Assembly: GCF_029227915.1 (NCBI RefSeq)
Contig: NC_079876.1
Coordinates: forward strand, 10,108,001 to 10,172,000
DNA from: Hydractinia symbiolongicarpus
Taxonomy: Eukaryota; Cnidaria; Hydrozoa; Anthoathecata; Hydractiniidae
DNA: 64,000 nucleotides
Direction: 5' to 3'
Shown: piece after piece, positions 48,480 through 62,900 of the stretch
How the letters are laid out: the number at the start of each line of letters is the position of its first letter
How positions within the stretch are numbered: position 1 is the stretch's first letter
Program-made: the position numbers and the translations under genes
Notes under the pieces: generated by a model
Database searches by the model: none
Told to the model about the DNA's origin: nothing
What the model saw: the letters and a program-made list of their open reading frames with translations, nothing else

Positions 48480-51400
48480 TAAATATCGCTAAATACATGT
48501 TGGTACGAATATGTGACCCAACAGTTGTAACTCAAACGGACAGACACCGCTACAAAGTCAATGCAATGTAGTTTTTAAAACTATCGCTATTTCTTCAGCG
48601 CGCGATAACGGATAGGATTGGTCCCACAGTAAAGAATGAGTTTTTTATCTAAATTTTTAAATGAAGCGCTACCACAGCGCCCAGTATAATCACTGAGTTC
48701 TGGCAATCACGTCAAATTAAGAAGAATGTTAATTCTTGGAGTTCAATTGTCTCATTTATCATATTTATCAGGTCGCAGTCCAAAGTTTGTTCAATTAAGT
48801 CCCACAGTCAATCGTTTCATTGTTAAAAGCGATGCAACCTAGTAATATCAAAACAAATATCGCTAAATACATGTTGGTACGGATACGTGACCCAACCGTT
48901 GTAACTCAAACGGACTTTCACCGTTAGAAAGTCAATGAAATGTAGTTTGTGAAACTGTCGTTATTTCTTCAGCGCGCGATAACGGCTAGGATTGGTCTCA
49001 CAGTAAAGAATGACTTATTTATCTAAATTTTTAAATGAAGCGCTACCACAACGCCCAGTGTAATCACTGAGTTCCGGCAAACCCGTCAAATTAAAAAGAA
49101 TGTTATTTCTTAGAGCCCAATTGTCTCATTTATCACATTTATCAGGTCACAGTTCAAAGTTACTTCAATTAAGTCCCACAGTCAATCGTTTCATTGTTAA
49201 AAGCGATGCAACCTAGTAATATCAAAAAAAATATCGCTAAATACATTTTGGTACGAATATGTAAGGCAACTGTTGTAACTCAAACGGACTGACACCGTTA
49301 GAATGTCAATAAAATGTAGTTTTTGAAACTTTCGCTATTTCTTCTGCGCGCGATAACGGCTAGGATTGGTCCCACAGTAAAAAATGACTTATTAATCTAA
49401 GCTCTAAAATGAAGTGCTACCACAGCGCCCAGTATAATCACTGAGTTCCGGCAATCACGTCAAATTAAGAAGAATGTTATTTATTGGAGTCCAATTTTCT
49501 CATTTATCATGTTTATCAGGTTGCAGTTCAAAGTTAGTTCAATTAAGTCCCACAGTCAATCGTTTTATTGTTAAAAGCGATGCAACCTAGTAATATCAAA
49601 AAAAATATCGCTAAATACATGTTGCTACGTATATGTGACCCAACCGTTGTAACTCAAACGGACTGACACCGTTAGAAAGTCAATGAAATGTAGTTTTTGA
49701 AACTGTCGCCATTTCTTCAGCGTGCGATAACGGCTAGGATTGGTCCCACAGTAAAAAATGACTTATTAATCTAAATTTTTGAATGAAGTGTTACCACAGC
49801 GCCCAGTGTAATCGCTGAGTTCCGGCAATCATGTCAAATTGAGAAGAATGTTATTTCTTGGAGTCCAATTTTTTTCATTTATCACATTTATCAGGTCACA
49901 GTTCAAAGTTAGTTCAATTAAGTCCCACAGTCAATCGTTTTACTGTTAAAAGCGATGCAACCTAGTAATATCAGATAAATATCGCTAAATACGTGTTGGT
50001 ACGAATATGTGACCCAACAGTTGTAACTCAAACAGAGAGACACCGCTACAAAGTCAATGAAATGTAGCTTTTAAAACTATCGCTATTTCTTCAGCGCGCG
50101 ATAACGGATAGGATTGGTCCCACAGTAAAGAATGACTTTTTTATCTAAATTTTTAAATGAAGCGCTACCACAGCGCCCAGTATAATCACTGAGTTCCGGC
50201 AATCACGTCAAATTAAGAAGAATGTTATTTCTTGGAATCCAATTTTTTCATTTATCACATTTATCAGGTCACAGTTCAAAGTTAGTTCAATTAAATCCCA
50301 CAGTCAATTGTTTCACTGTTAAAAGCGATGCAACCTAGTAATATCAGATAAATATCGCTAAATACATGTTGGTACGAATATGTGACCCAACAGTTGTAAC
50401 TCAAACGGACAGACACCGCTACAAAGTCAATGCAATGTAGTTTTTAAAACTATCGCTATTTCTTCAGCGCGCGATAACGGATAGGATTGGTCCCACAGTA
50501 AAGAATGAGTTTTTTATCTAAATTTTTAAATGAAGCGCTACCACAGCGCCCAGTATAATCACTGAGTTCTGGCAATCACGTCAAATTAAGAAGAATGTTA
50601 ATTCTTGGAGTCCAATTGTCTCATTTATCATATTTATCAGGTCGTAGTCCAAAGTTTGTTCAATTAAGTCCCACAGTCAATCGTTTCATTGTTAAAAGCG
50701 ATGCAACCTAGTAATATCAAAACAAATATCGCTAAATACATGTTGGTACGGATACGTGACCCAACCGTTGTAACTCAAACGGACTTTCACCGTTAGAAAG
50801 TCAATGAAATGTAGTTTGTGAAACTGTCGTTATTTCTTCAGCGCGCGATAACGGCTAGGATTGGTCTCACAGTAAAGAATGACTTATTTATCTAAATTTT
50901 TAAATGAAGCGCTACCACAACGCCCAGTGTAATCACTGAGTTCCGGCAAACCCGTCAAATTAAAAAGAATGTTATTTCTTAGAGCCCAATTGTCTCATTT
51001 ATCACATTTATCAGGTCACAGTTTAAAGTTACTTCAATTAAGTCCCACAGTCAATCGTTTCATTGTTAAAAGCGATGCAACCTAGTAATATCAAAAAAAA
51101 TATCGCTAAATACATTTTGGTACGAATATGTAAGGCAACTGTTGTAACTCAAACGGACTGACACCGTTAGAATGTCAATAAAATGTAGTTTTTGAAACTT
51201 TCGCTATTTCTTCTGCGCGCGATAACGGCTAGGATTGGTCCCACAGTAAAAAATGACTTATTAATCTAAGCTCTAAAATGAAGTGCTACCACAGCGCCCA
51301 GTGTAATCGCTGAGTTCCGGCAATCATGTCAAATTGAGAAGAATGTTATTTCTTGGAGTCCAATTGTCTCATTTATCATGTTTATCAGGTTGCAGTTCAA

Positions 51401-51840
51401 AGTTAGTTCAATAAAGTCCCACAGTCAATCGTTTCATTGTTAAAAGCGATGCAACCTAGTAATATCAAAAAAAATATCGCTAAATACATGTTGCTACGTA
51501 TATGTGACCCAACCGTTGTAACTCAAACGGACTGACACCGTTAGAAAGTCAATGAAATGTAGTTTCTGAAACTGTCGCCATTTCTTCAGCGTGCGATAAC
51601 GGCTAGGATTGGTCCCACAGTAAAAAATGACTTATTAATCTAAATTTTTGAATGAAGTGTTACCACAGCGCCCAGTGTAATCGCTGAGTTCCGGCAATCA
51701 TGTCAAATTGAGAAGAATGTTATTTCTTGGAGTCCAATTTTTTTCATTTATCACATTTATCAGGTCACAGTTCAAAGTTAGTTCAATTAAGTCCCACAGT
51801 CAATCGTTTTACTGTTAAAAGCGATGCAACCTAGTAATAT
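48480..51840 (+). repeat. Tandem 5-monomer HOR duplication (offset ~1,869 bp)
   Basis: AATGCAATGTAG and GAATGAGTTTTTTATC (about 48561/48636 and 50430/50505), CGGACTTTCACCG and ACATTTTGGTACG recur in the same order. Together they define a five-monomer unit repeated next to itself, which merges into the three-monomer repeat beginning near 50720. Confidence 0.7.
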
Positions 51841-52965
51841 CAAAACAAATATCGCTAAATACATGTTGGTACGGATACGTGACCCAACCGTTGTAACTCA
51901 AACGGACTTTCACCGTTAGAAAGTCAATGAAATGTAGTTTGTGAAACTGTCGTTATTTCTTCAGCGCGCGATAACGGCTAGGATTGGTCTCACAGTAAAG
52001 AATGACTTATTTATCTAAATTTTTAAATGAAGCGCTACCACAACGCCCAGTGTAATCACTGAGTTCCGGCAAACCCGTCAAATTAAAAAGAATGTTATTT
52101 CTTAGAGCCCAATTGTCTCATTTATCACATTTATCAGGTCACAGTTTAAAGTTACTTCAATTAAGTCCCACAGTCAATCGTTTCATTGTTAAAAGCGATG
52201 CAACCTAGTAATATCAAAAAAAATATCGCTAAATACATTTTGGTACGAATATGTAAGGCAACTGTTGTAACTCAAACGGACTGACACCGTTAGAATGTCA
52301 ATAAAATGTAGTTTTTGAAACTTTCGCTATTTCTTCTGCGCGCGATAACGGCTAGGATTGGTCCCACAGTAAAAAATGACTTATTAATCTAAGCTCTAAA
52401 ATGAAGTGCTACCACAGCGCCCAGTGTAATCGCTGAGTTCCGGCAATCATGTCAAATTGAGAAGAATGTTATTTCTTGGAGTCCAATTGTCTCATTTATC
52501 ATGTTTATCAGGTTGCAGTTCAAAGTTAGTTCAATAAAGTCCCACAGTCAATCGTTTCATTGTTAAAAGCGATGCAACCTAGTAATATCAAAAAAAATAT
52601 CGCTAAATACATGTTGCTACGTATATGTGACCCAACCGTTGTAACTCAAACGGACTGACACCGTTAGAAAGTCAATGAAATGTAGTTTCTGAAACTGTCG
52701 CCATTTCTTCAGCGTGCGATAACGGCTAGGATTGGTCCCACAGTAAAAAATGACTTATTAATCTAAATTTTTGAATGAAGTGTTACCACAGCGCCCAGTG
52801 TAATCGCTGAGTTCCGGCAATCATGTCAAATTGAGAAGAATGTTATTTCTTGGAGTCCAATTTTTTTCATTTATCACATTTATCAGGTCACAGTTCAAAG
52901 TTAGTTCAATTAAGTCCCACAGTCAATCGTTTTACTGTTAAAAGCGATGCAACCTAGTAATATCA
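50720..52965 (+). repeat. Tandem 3-monomer duplication (2 x ~1,122 bp)
   Basis: TTTCTGAAACTGTCGCC (51563 and 52686), TCAATAAAGTCCCAC (51410 and 52532) and CACAGTTTAAAGTTAC recur at 1,122-1,123 bp. The repeat is nearly identical between copies. Confidence 0.75.
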
Positions 52966-55900
52966 GATAAATATCGCTAAATACGTGTTGGTACGAATAT
53001 GTGACCCAACAGTTGTAACTCAAACAGAGAGACACCGCTACAAAGTCAATGAAATGTAGCTTTTAAAACTATCGCTATTTCTTCAGCGCGCGATAACGGA
53101 TAGGATTGGTCCCACAGTAAAGAATGACTTTTTTATCTAAATTTTTAAATGAAGCGCTACCACAGCGCCCAGTATAATCACTGAGTTCCGGCAATCACGT
53201 CAAATTAAGAAGAATGTTATTTCTTGGAGTCCAATTGTCTCATTTATCATATTTATCAGGTCGCAGTCTAAAGTTTGTTCAATTAAGTCCTACAGTCAAT
53301 CGTTTCATTTTTAAAAGCGATGCAACCTAGTAATATCGGAAGAATATCGCTAAATACATGTTGGCACGAATAAGTGACCCAACCGTTGTAACTCAAACGG
53401 ACTGACAACGTTAGAAAGTCAATGAAATGTAGTTTTTGAAACTGTCGCTATTTCTTCAGCGCTCGATAACGGCTAGGATTGGTCCCCCAGGAAAAAATGA
53501 CTTATTAATCTAAATTTTTTAATGAAGCGCTACCACAGCGCCCAGTGTAATCGCTGAGTTCCGGCGATCATGTCAAATTGAGAAGAATGTTATTTCTTGG
53601 AGTCCAATTGTCTCATTTATCATATTTATCAGGTTGCAGTTCAAAGTTAGTTCAATTAACTCCCACAGTCAATCGTTTCATTGTTAAAAGCGATGCAACC
53701 TAGTAATATCAAAAAAAATATCGCTAAATACATGTTGCTACGTATATGTGACCCAACCGTTGTAACTCAAACGGACTGACACCGTTAGAAAGTCAATGAA
53801 ATGTTGTTTTTGAAACTGTCGCCATTTCTTCAGCGTGCGATAACGGCTAGGATTGGTCCCACAGTAAAAAATGACTTATTAATCTAAATTTTTGAATGAA
53901 GTGTTACCACAGCGCCCAGTGTAATCGCTGAGTTCCGGCAATCATGTCAAATTGAGAAGAATGTTATTTCTTGGAGTCCAATTTTTTTCATTTATCACAT
54001 TTATCAGGTCACAGTTCAAAGTTAGTTCAATTAAGTCCCACAGTCAATCGTTTTACTGTTAAAAGTGATGCAACCTAGTAATATCAGATAAATATCGCTA
54101 AATACGTGTTGGTACGAATATGTGACCCAACAGTTGTAACTCAAACAGAGAGACACCGCTACAAAATCAATGAAATGTAGCTTTTAAAACTATCGCTATT
54201 TCTTCAGCGCGCGATAACGGAAAGGATTGGTCCCACAGTAAAGAATGACTTTTTTATCTAAATTTTTAAATGAAGCGCTACCACAGCGCCCAGTATAATC
54301 ACTGAGTTCCGGCAATCACGTCAAATTAAGAAGAATGTTATTTCTTGGAGTCCAATTGTCTCATTTATCATATTTATCAGGTCGCAGTCTAAAGTTTGTT
54401 CAATTAAGTCCTACAGTCAATCGTTTCATTTTTAAAAGCGATGCAACCTAGTAATATCGGAAGAATATCGCTAAATACATGTTGGTACGAATAGGTGACC
54501 CAACCGTTGTAACTCAAACGGACTGACACCGTTAGAAAGTCAATGAAATGTAGTTTTTGAAACTGTCGCTATTTCTTCAGCGCGCGATAACGGCTAGGAT
54601 TGGTCCCCCAGGAAAAAATGACTTATTATTCTAAATTTTTTAATGAAGCGCTACCACAGCGCGCAGTGTAATCGCTGAGTTCCGGCAATCATGTCAAATA
54701 AAGAAGAATGTTATTTCTTGGAATCCAATTTTTTCATTTATCACATTTATCAGGTCACAGTTCAAAGTTAGTTCAATTAAATCCCACAGTCAATTGTTTC
54801 ACTGTTAAAAGCGATGCAACCTAGTAATATCAGATAAATATCGCTAAATACATGTTGGTACGAATATGTGACCCAACAGTTGTAACTCAAACGGACAGAC
54901 ACCGTTAGAAAGTCAATGAAATGTAGTTTTTGAAACTGTCGCTATTTCTTCAGCGCGCGATAACGGATAGGATTGGTCCCACAGTAAAGAATGGCTTTTT
55001 TATCTAAATTTTTAAATGAAGCGCTACCACAGCGCCCAGTATAATCACTGAGTTCTGGCAATCACGTCAAAATAAGAAGAATGTTATTTCTTGGAGTCCA
55101 ATTGTCTCATTTATCATATTTATCAGGTCGCAGTCCAAAGTTTGTTCAATTAAGTCCCACAGTCAATCGTTTCATTGTTAAAAGCGATGCAACCTAGTAT
55201 TATCAAAAAAAATATCGCTGAAAACATGTTGGTACGAATATGTAAGGCAACCGTTGTAACTCAAACGGACTGACACCGCTACAAAGTCAATGAAATGTAG
55301 TTTTCGAAACTATAGCTATTTCTTCAGCGCGCGATAACGGCTAGGATCGGTCCCACAGTAAAGAATGACCTATTTGTCTAAATTTTTAAATGAAGCGCTA
55401 CCACAGCGCCCAGTATAATCGCTGAGTTCCGTCAATCACGTCAAATAAAGAAGAATGTTATTTCTTGGAGTCCAATTTTTTTCATTTATCACATTTATCA
55501 GGTCACAGTTCAAAGTTAGTTCAATTAAGTCCCACAGTCAATCGTTTTACTGTTAAAAGCGATGCAACCTAGTAATATCAGATAAATATCGCTAAATACG
55601 TGTTGGTACGAATATGTGACCCAACAGTTGTAACTCAAATGGAGAGACACCGCTACAAAGTCAATGAAATGTAGTTTTTAAAACTATCGCTATTTTTCAG
55701 CGCGCGATAACGGATAGGATTGGTCCCACAGTAAAAAATGACTTTTTTATCTAAATTTTTAAATGAAGCGCTACCACAGCGCCCAGTATAATCACTGAGT
55801 TCCGGCAATCACGTCAAATTAAGAAGAATGTTATTTCTTGGAGTCCAATTGTCTCATTTATCATATTTATCAGGTCGCAGTCCAAAGTTTGTTCAATTAA

Positions 55901-58900
55901 GTCCTACAGTCAATCGTTTCATTGTTAAAAGCGATGCAACCTGGTAATATCGGAAGAATATCGCTAAATACATGTTGGAACGAATAGGTGACCCAACCGT
56001 TGTAACTCAAACGGACTGACACCGTTAGAAAGTCAATGAAATGTATTTTTATGAAACTGTCGCTATTTCTTCAGCGCGCGATAACGGCTAGGATTGGTCC
56101 CCCAGGAAAAAATGACTTATTAATCTAAATTTTTTAATGAAGCGCTACCACAGCGCGCAGTGTAATCGCTGAGTTCCGGCAATCATGTCAAATAAAGAAG
56201 AATGTTATTTCTTGGAGTCCAATTGTCTCATTTATCATATTTATTAGGTCGCAGTCCAAAGTTTGTTCAATTAAGTCCCACAGTCAATCGTTTCATTGTT
56301 AAACGCGATGCTACCTAGTAATATCAAAAAAAATATCGCTGAATACATGTTGGTACGAATATGTAAGGCAACCGTTGTAACTCAAACGGACTGACACCGC
56401 TACAAAGTCAATGAAATGTAGTTTTTGAAACTATCGCTATTTCTTCAGCGCGCGATAACGGCTAGGATCGGTCCCACAGTAAAGAATGACTTATTTCTCT
56501 AAATTTTTAAATGAAGCGCTACCACAGCGCCCAGTATAATCGCTGAGTTCCGGCAATCACGTCAAATAAAGAAGAATGTTATTTCTTGGAGTCCAATTGT
56601 CTCATTTATCACATTTATCAGATCAGAGTCCAAAGTTAGTTCAATTAAGTCCCACAGGCATTCGTTTCATTGTTAAAAGCGATGCAACCTAGTAATATCG
56701 GAAAAATATCGCTAAATACATGTTGGTACAAATAGGTGACCCAACCGTTGTAACTCAAACGGACTGACGCCGTTAGAAAGTCAATGAAATGTAGTTTTTG
56801 AAACTGTCGCTATTTCTTCAGCGCGCGATAACGGCTAGGATTGGTCCCCCAGGAAAAAATGACTTATTAATCTAAATTTTTAAATGAAGCGCTACCACAG
56901 CGCGAAGTGTAATCGCTGAGTTCCGGCAATCACGTCAAATTAAGAAGAATGTTATTTCTTGGAGTCCAATTGTCTCATTTATCACATTTATCAGGTCAGA
57001 ATCCAAAGTTAGTTCAATTAAGTTCCACAGGCATTCGTTTCATTGTTAAAAGCGATGCAACCTAGTAATATCAAAACAAATATCGCTAAATACATGTTGG
57101 TACGGATACGTGACCCAACCGTTGTAACTCAAACGGACTTTCACCGTTAGAAAGTCAATGAAATGTAGTTTGTGAAACTGTCGTTATTTCTTCAGCGCGC
57201 GATAACGGCTAGGATTGGTCTCACAGTAAAGAATGACTTATTTATCTAAATTTTTAAATGAAGCGCTACCACAACGCCCAGTGTAATCACTGAGTTCCGG
57301 CAAACCCGTCAAATTAAAAAGAATGTTATTTCTTAGAGCCCAATTGTCTCATTTATCACATTTATCAGGTCACAGTTCAAAGTTACTTCAATTAAGTCCC
57401 ACAGTCAATCGTTTCATTGTTAAAAGCGATGCAACCTAGTAATATCAAAAAAAATATCGCTAAATACATGTTGGTACGAATATGTAAGGCAACTGTTGTA
57501 ACTCAAACGGACTGACACCGTTAGAATGTCAATAAAATGTAGTTTTTGAAACTTTCGCTATTTCTTCTGCGCGCGATAACGGCTAGGATTGGTCCCACAG
57601 TAAAAAATGACTTATTAATCTAAGCTCTAAAATGAAGTGCTACCACAGCGCCCAGTGTAATCGCTGAGTTCCGGCAATCATGTCAAATTGAAAAGAATGT
57701 TATTTCTTGGAGTCCAATTGTCTCATTTATCATATTTATCAGGTTGCAGTTCAAAGTTAGTTCAATTAAGTCCCACAGTCAATCGTTTCATTGTTAAAAT
57801 CGATGCAAGCTAGTAATATCAGAAAAATATCGCTAAATACATGTTGGTACGAATAGGTGACCCAACCGTTATAACTCAAACAGACTGACACCGTTAGAAA
57901 GTCAATGAAATTTAGTTTTTGAAACTGTCGCTATTTTTTAAGCGCGCGATAACGGATAGGATTGGTCCCACAGTAAAGAATGTCTTATTTATCTAAATTT
58001 TTAAATGAAGCGCTACCACAGCGCCCACTGTAATCGCTGAGTTCCGGCAATCACGTGAAATTAAGAAGAATGTTATTTCTTGGAGTCCAATTGTCTCATT
58101 TATCACATTTATCAGGTCACAGTTCAAATTTAGTTCAATTAAGTCCCACAGTCAATCGTTTCACTGTTAAAAGCGATGCAACCTAGTAATATCAGAAAAA
58201 TATCGCTAAATGCATGTTGGTACGAATAGGTGATCCAACCGTTGTAAGTCAAGCGGACTGACACCGTTAGAAAGTCAATGAAATGTAGTTTATGAAACTG
58301 TTGATATTTCTTCAGCGCGCGATAACGGCCAGGATTGGTCCCACAGTAAAGAATGACTTATTTATCTAAATTTCTAAATGAAGCGCTACCACAGCGCCCA
58401 GTGTAATCGCTGAGTTCCGGCAATCCCGTCAAATTAAGAAGATTGTTATTTCTTAGAGTCTAATTGTCTCATTTATCACATTTATCAGGTCACAGTCCAA
58501 AGTTAGTTCAATTAAGTCCCACAGTCAATCGTTTCATTGTTAAAATCGATGCAACCTAGTAATATCGGAAAAATATCGCTAAATACATGTTGGTACGAAT
58601 AGGTGACCCAACCGTTGTAACTCAAACGGACTGACACCGTTAGAAAGTCAATGAAATGTAGTTTTTGAAACTGTCGCTATTTCTTCAGCGCGCGATAACG
58701 GCTAGGATTGGTCACCCAGGAAAAAATGACTTATTAATCTAAATTTTTAAATGAAGCGCTACCACAGCGCGCAGTGTAATCGCTGAGTTCCGGCAATCAT
58801 GTCAAATTAAGATGAATGTTATTTCTTGGAATCCAATTTTTTTCATTTATCACATTTATCAGGTCACAGTTCAAAGTTAGTTCAATTAAGTCCCACAGTT

Positions 58901-59984
58901 AATCGTTTCACTGTTAAAAGCGATGCAACCTAGTAATATCAGAAAAATATCGCTAAATACTTGTTGGTACGAATAGGTGATCCAACCGTTGTAACTCAAA
59001 CGGACTGACAGCGTTAGAAAGTCAATGAAATGTAGTTTTTCAGACTGTCGCTATTTCTTCAGCGCGCGATAACGGCTAGGATTGGTCCCACAGTAAAATA
59101 TGACTTATTAATCTAAATTTTTAAATGAAGCACTACCACAGCGCCCAGTATAATCGCTAAGTTCCGGCAATCATGTCAAATTAAGAAGAATGTTATTTCT
59201 TGGAGTTCAATTTTCTCATTTATCACACTTATTAGGTCACAGTCAAAAGTTAGTTCAATTAAGTCCCACAGCCAATCGTTTCATTGTTAAAAGCGACGCA
59301 ACCTAGTAATATGAAAAAAATATCTCTAAATACATGTAGGTACGAATATGTGACCCAACCGTTGTAACTCAAACGGACTGACACCGTTAGAAAGGCAATG
59401 AATTGTAGTTTTTGAAACTGTCGCCATTTCTTCAGCGCGCGATAACGGCTAGGATTGGTTCCACAGTAAAGAATGACTTATTTATCTAAATTTTTAAATG
59501 AAGCGCTACCACCGCGTCCAGTGTAATCGCTGAGTTCCGGCAATCCCGTCAAATTAAGAAGAATGTTATTTCTTGGAGTCCAATTGTCTCATTTATCACA
59601 TTTATCAGGTCACAGTCCAAATGTTAGTTCAATTAAGTCCCACAGTCATTCGTTTCATTGTTAAAAGCGATGCAACCCAGTAATATCAGATAAATATCGC
59701 TAAATACATGGTGGTACGAATATGTGATCCAACCGTTATAACTCAAACGGACTGACACCGTTAGAAAGTCAATGAAATGTAGTTTTTGAAACTGTCGCCA
59801 TTTCTTCAGGGCGTGATAACGGCTAGGATTGGTCCCACAGTAAAAAATGACTTATTAATCTATATTTTTGAATGAAGTGTTACCACAGCGCCCAGTGTAA
59901 TCGCTGAGTTCCGGCAATCATGTCAAATTGAGAAGAATGTTATTTCTTGGAGTCCAATTGTCTCATTTATCACATTTATCAGGT

Positions 59985-62900
59985 CACAGTCCAAAGTTAG
60001 TTCAATTAAGTCCAACAGGCATTCGTTTCATTGTTAAAAGCGATGCAACCTAGTAATATCAAAACAAATATCGCTAAATACATGTTGGTACGGATACGTG
60101 ACCCAACCGTTGTAACTCAAACGGACTGAAACCGTTAGAAAGTCAATGAAATGTAGTTTATGAAACTGTTGATATTTCTTCAGTGCGCGATAACGGCTAG
60201 GATTGGTCCCACAGTAAAGAATGACTTATTTATCTAAATTTTTAAATGAAGCGCTACCACAGCGCCCAGTGTAATCGCTGAGTTCCGGCAATCCCGTCAA
60301 ATTAAGAAGAATGTTATTTCTTAGAGTCCAATTGTTTCATTTATCACATTTATCAGGTCACAGTCCAAAGTTAGTTCAATTAAGTCAACCAGTCAATCGT
60401 TTCATTGTTAAAAGCGATGCAAGCTAGTAATATCAGAAAAATATCGCTAAATACATGTTGGTACGAATAGGTGACCCAGCCATTGTAACTCAAACAGACT
60501 GACACCGTTAGAAAGTCAATGAAATGTAGTTTTTGAAACTGTCGCTGTTTCTTAAGCGCGCGATAACGGATAGGATTGGTCCCACAGTAAAGAATGACTT
60601 ATTTATCTAAATTTTTAAATGAAGCACTACCACAGCGCCCAGGGTAATCGCTGAGTTCCGGCAATCATGTCAAATTGAGAAGAATGTTATTTCTTGGAGT
60701 CCAATTGTCTCATTTATCACATTTATCAGGTCACAGTCCAAAGTTAGTTCAATTAAGTCCAACAGGCATTCGTTTCATTGTTAAAAGCGATGCAACCTAG
60801 TAATATCAAAACAAATATCGCTAAATACATGTTGGTACGGATACGTGACCCAACCGTTGTAACTCAAACGGACTGAAACCGTTAGAAAGTCAATGAAATG
60901 TAGTTTATGAAACTGTTGATATTTCTTCAGTGCGCGATAACGGCTAGGATTGGTCCCACAGTAAAGAATGACTTATTTATCTAAATTTTTAAATGAAGCG
61001 CTACCACAGCGCCCAGTGTAATCGCTGAGTTCCGGCAATCCCGTCAAATTAAGAAGAATGTTATTTCTTAGAGTCCAATTGTTTCATTTATCACATTTAT
61101 CAGGTCACAGTCCAAAGTTAGTTCAATTAAGTCAACCAGTCAATCGTTTCATTGTTAAAAGCGATGCAAGTTAGTAATATCAGAAAAATATCGCTAAGTA
61201 CATGTTGGTACGAATAGGTGACCCATTCGTTGTAACTCAAACAGACTGACACCATTAGAAAGTCAATGAAATGTAGTTTTTGAAACTGTCGCTATTTCTT
61301 AAGTGCGCAATAACGGATAGGATTGGTCCCACAGTAAAGAATGACTTATTTATCTAAATTTTTAAATGACGCACTACCACAGCGCCCAGTGTAATCGCTG
61401 AGTTCCGACAATCACGTAAAATTAAGAAGAATGTTATTTCTTGGAGTCCAATTGTCTCATTTATCATATTTATCAGGTTGCAGTCCAAAGTTAGTTCAAT
61501 TAAGTCCCACAGTCAATCGTTTCATTGTTAAAAGCGATGCAAGCTAGTAATATCAGAAAAATATCGCTAAATATATGTTGGTACGAATAGGTGACCCAGC
61601 CATTGTAACTCAAACAGACTGACACCGTTAGAAAGTCAATGAAATGTAGTTTTTGAAACTGTCGCTGTTTCTTAAGCGCGCGATAACGGATAGGATTGGT
61701 CCCACAGTAAAGAATGACTTATTTATCTAAATTTTTAAATGAAGCACTACCACAGCGCCCAGGGTAATCGCTGAGTTACGGCAATCACGTCAAATTAAGA
61801 AGAATTTAATTTCTTGGATTCCAATTGTCTCATTTATCACATTTATCAGGTCACAGTCCAAAGTTAGTTCAATTAAGTCCCACAGGCATTCGTTTCATTG
61901 TTAAAAGCGATGCAACCTAGTAATATCAAAACAAATATCGCTAAATACATGTTGGTACGGATACGTGACCCAACCGTTGTAACTCAAACGGACTGACACC
62001 GTTAGAAAGTCAATGAAATGTAGTTTATGAAACTGTTGATATTTCTTCAGTGCGCGATAACGGCTAGGATTGGTCCCACAGTAAAGAATGACTTATTTAT
62101 CTAAATTTTTAAATGAAACGCTACCACAGCGCCCAGTGTAATCGCTGAGTTCCGGCAATCCCGTCAAATTAAGAAGAATGTTATTTCTTAGAGTCCAATT
62201 GTCTCAGTTATCACACTTATCAGGTCACAGTCCAAAGTTAGTTCAATTAAGTCAACCAGTCAATCGTTTCATTGTTAAAAGCGATGCAAGCTAGTAATAT
62301 CAGAAAAATATCGCTAAATACATGTTGGTACGAATAGGTGACCCAACCGTTGTAACTCAAACAGACTGACAGCGTTAGAAAGTCAATGAAATGTAGTTTT
62401 TGAAACTGTCGCTATTTCTTAAGCGTGCGATAACGGATAGGATTGGTCCCACAGTAAAGAATGACTTATTTATCTAAATTTTTAAATAAAGCGCTACCAC
62501 AGCGCCCAGTGTAATCGCTGAGTTCCGGCAATCACGTAAAATTAAGAAGAATGTTATTTCTTGGAGTCCAATTGTCTCATTTATCGCATTTATCAGGTCA
62601 CAGTCCAAAGTTAGTTCAATTAAGTCCCACAGGTATTCGTTTCATTGTTAAAAGCGATGCAACCTAGTAATATCAAAACAAATATCGCTAAATACATGTT
62701 GGTACGGATACGTGACCCAACCATTGTAAGTCAAACGGACTGACACCGTTAGAAAGTCAATGAAATGTAGTTTATGAAACTGTTGATATTTCTTCAGCGC
62801 GCGATAACGGCTAGGATTGGTGCTACAGTAAAGAATGACTTATTTATCTAAATTTTTAAATGAGGCGTTACCACAGCGCCCAGTATATTCACTGAGTTCC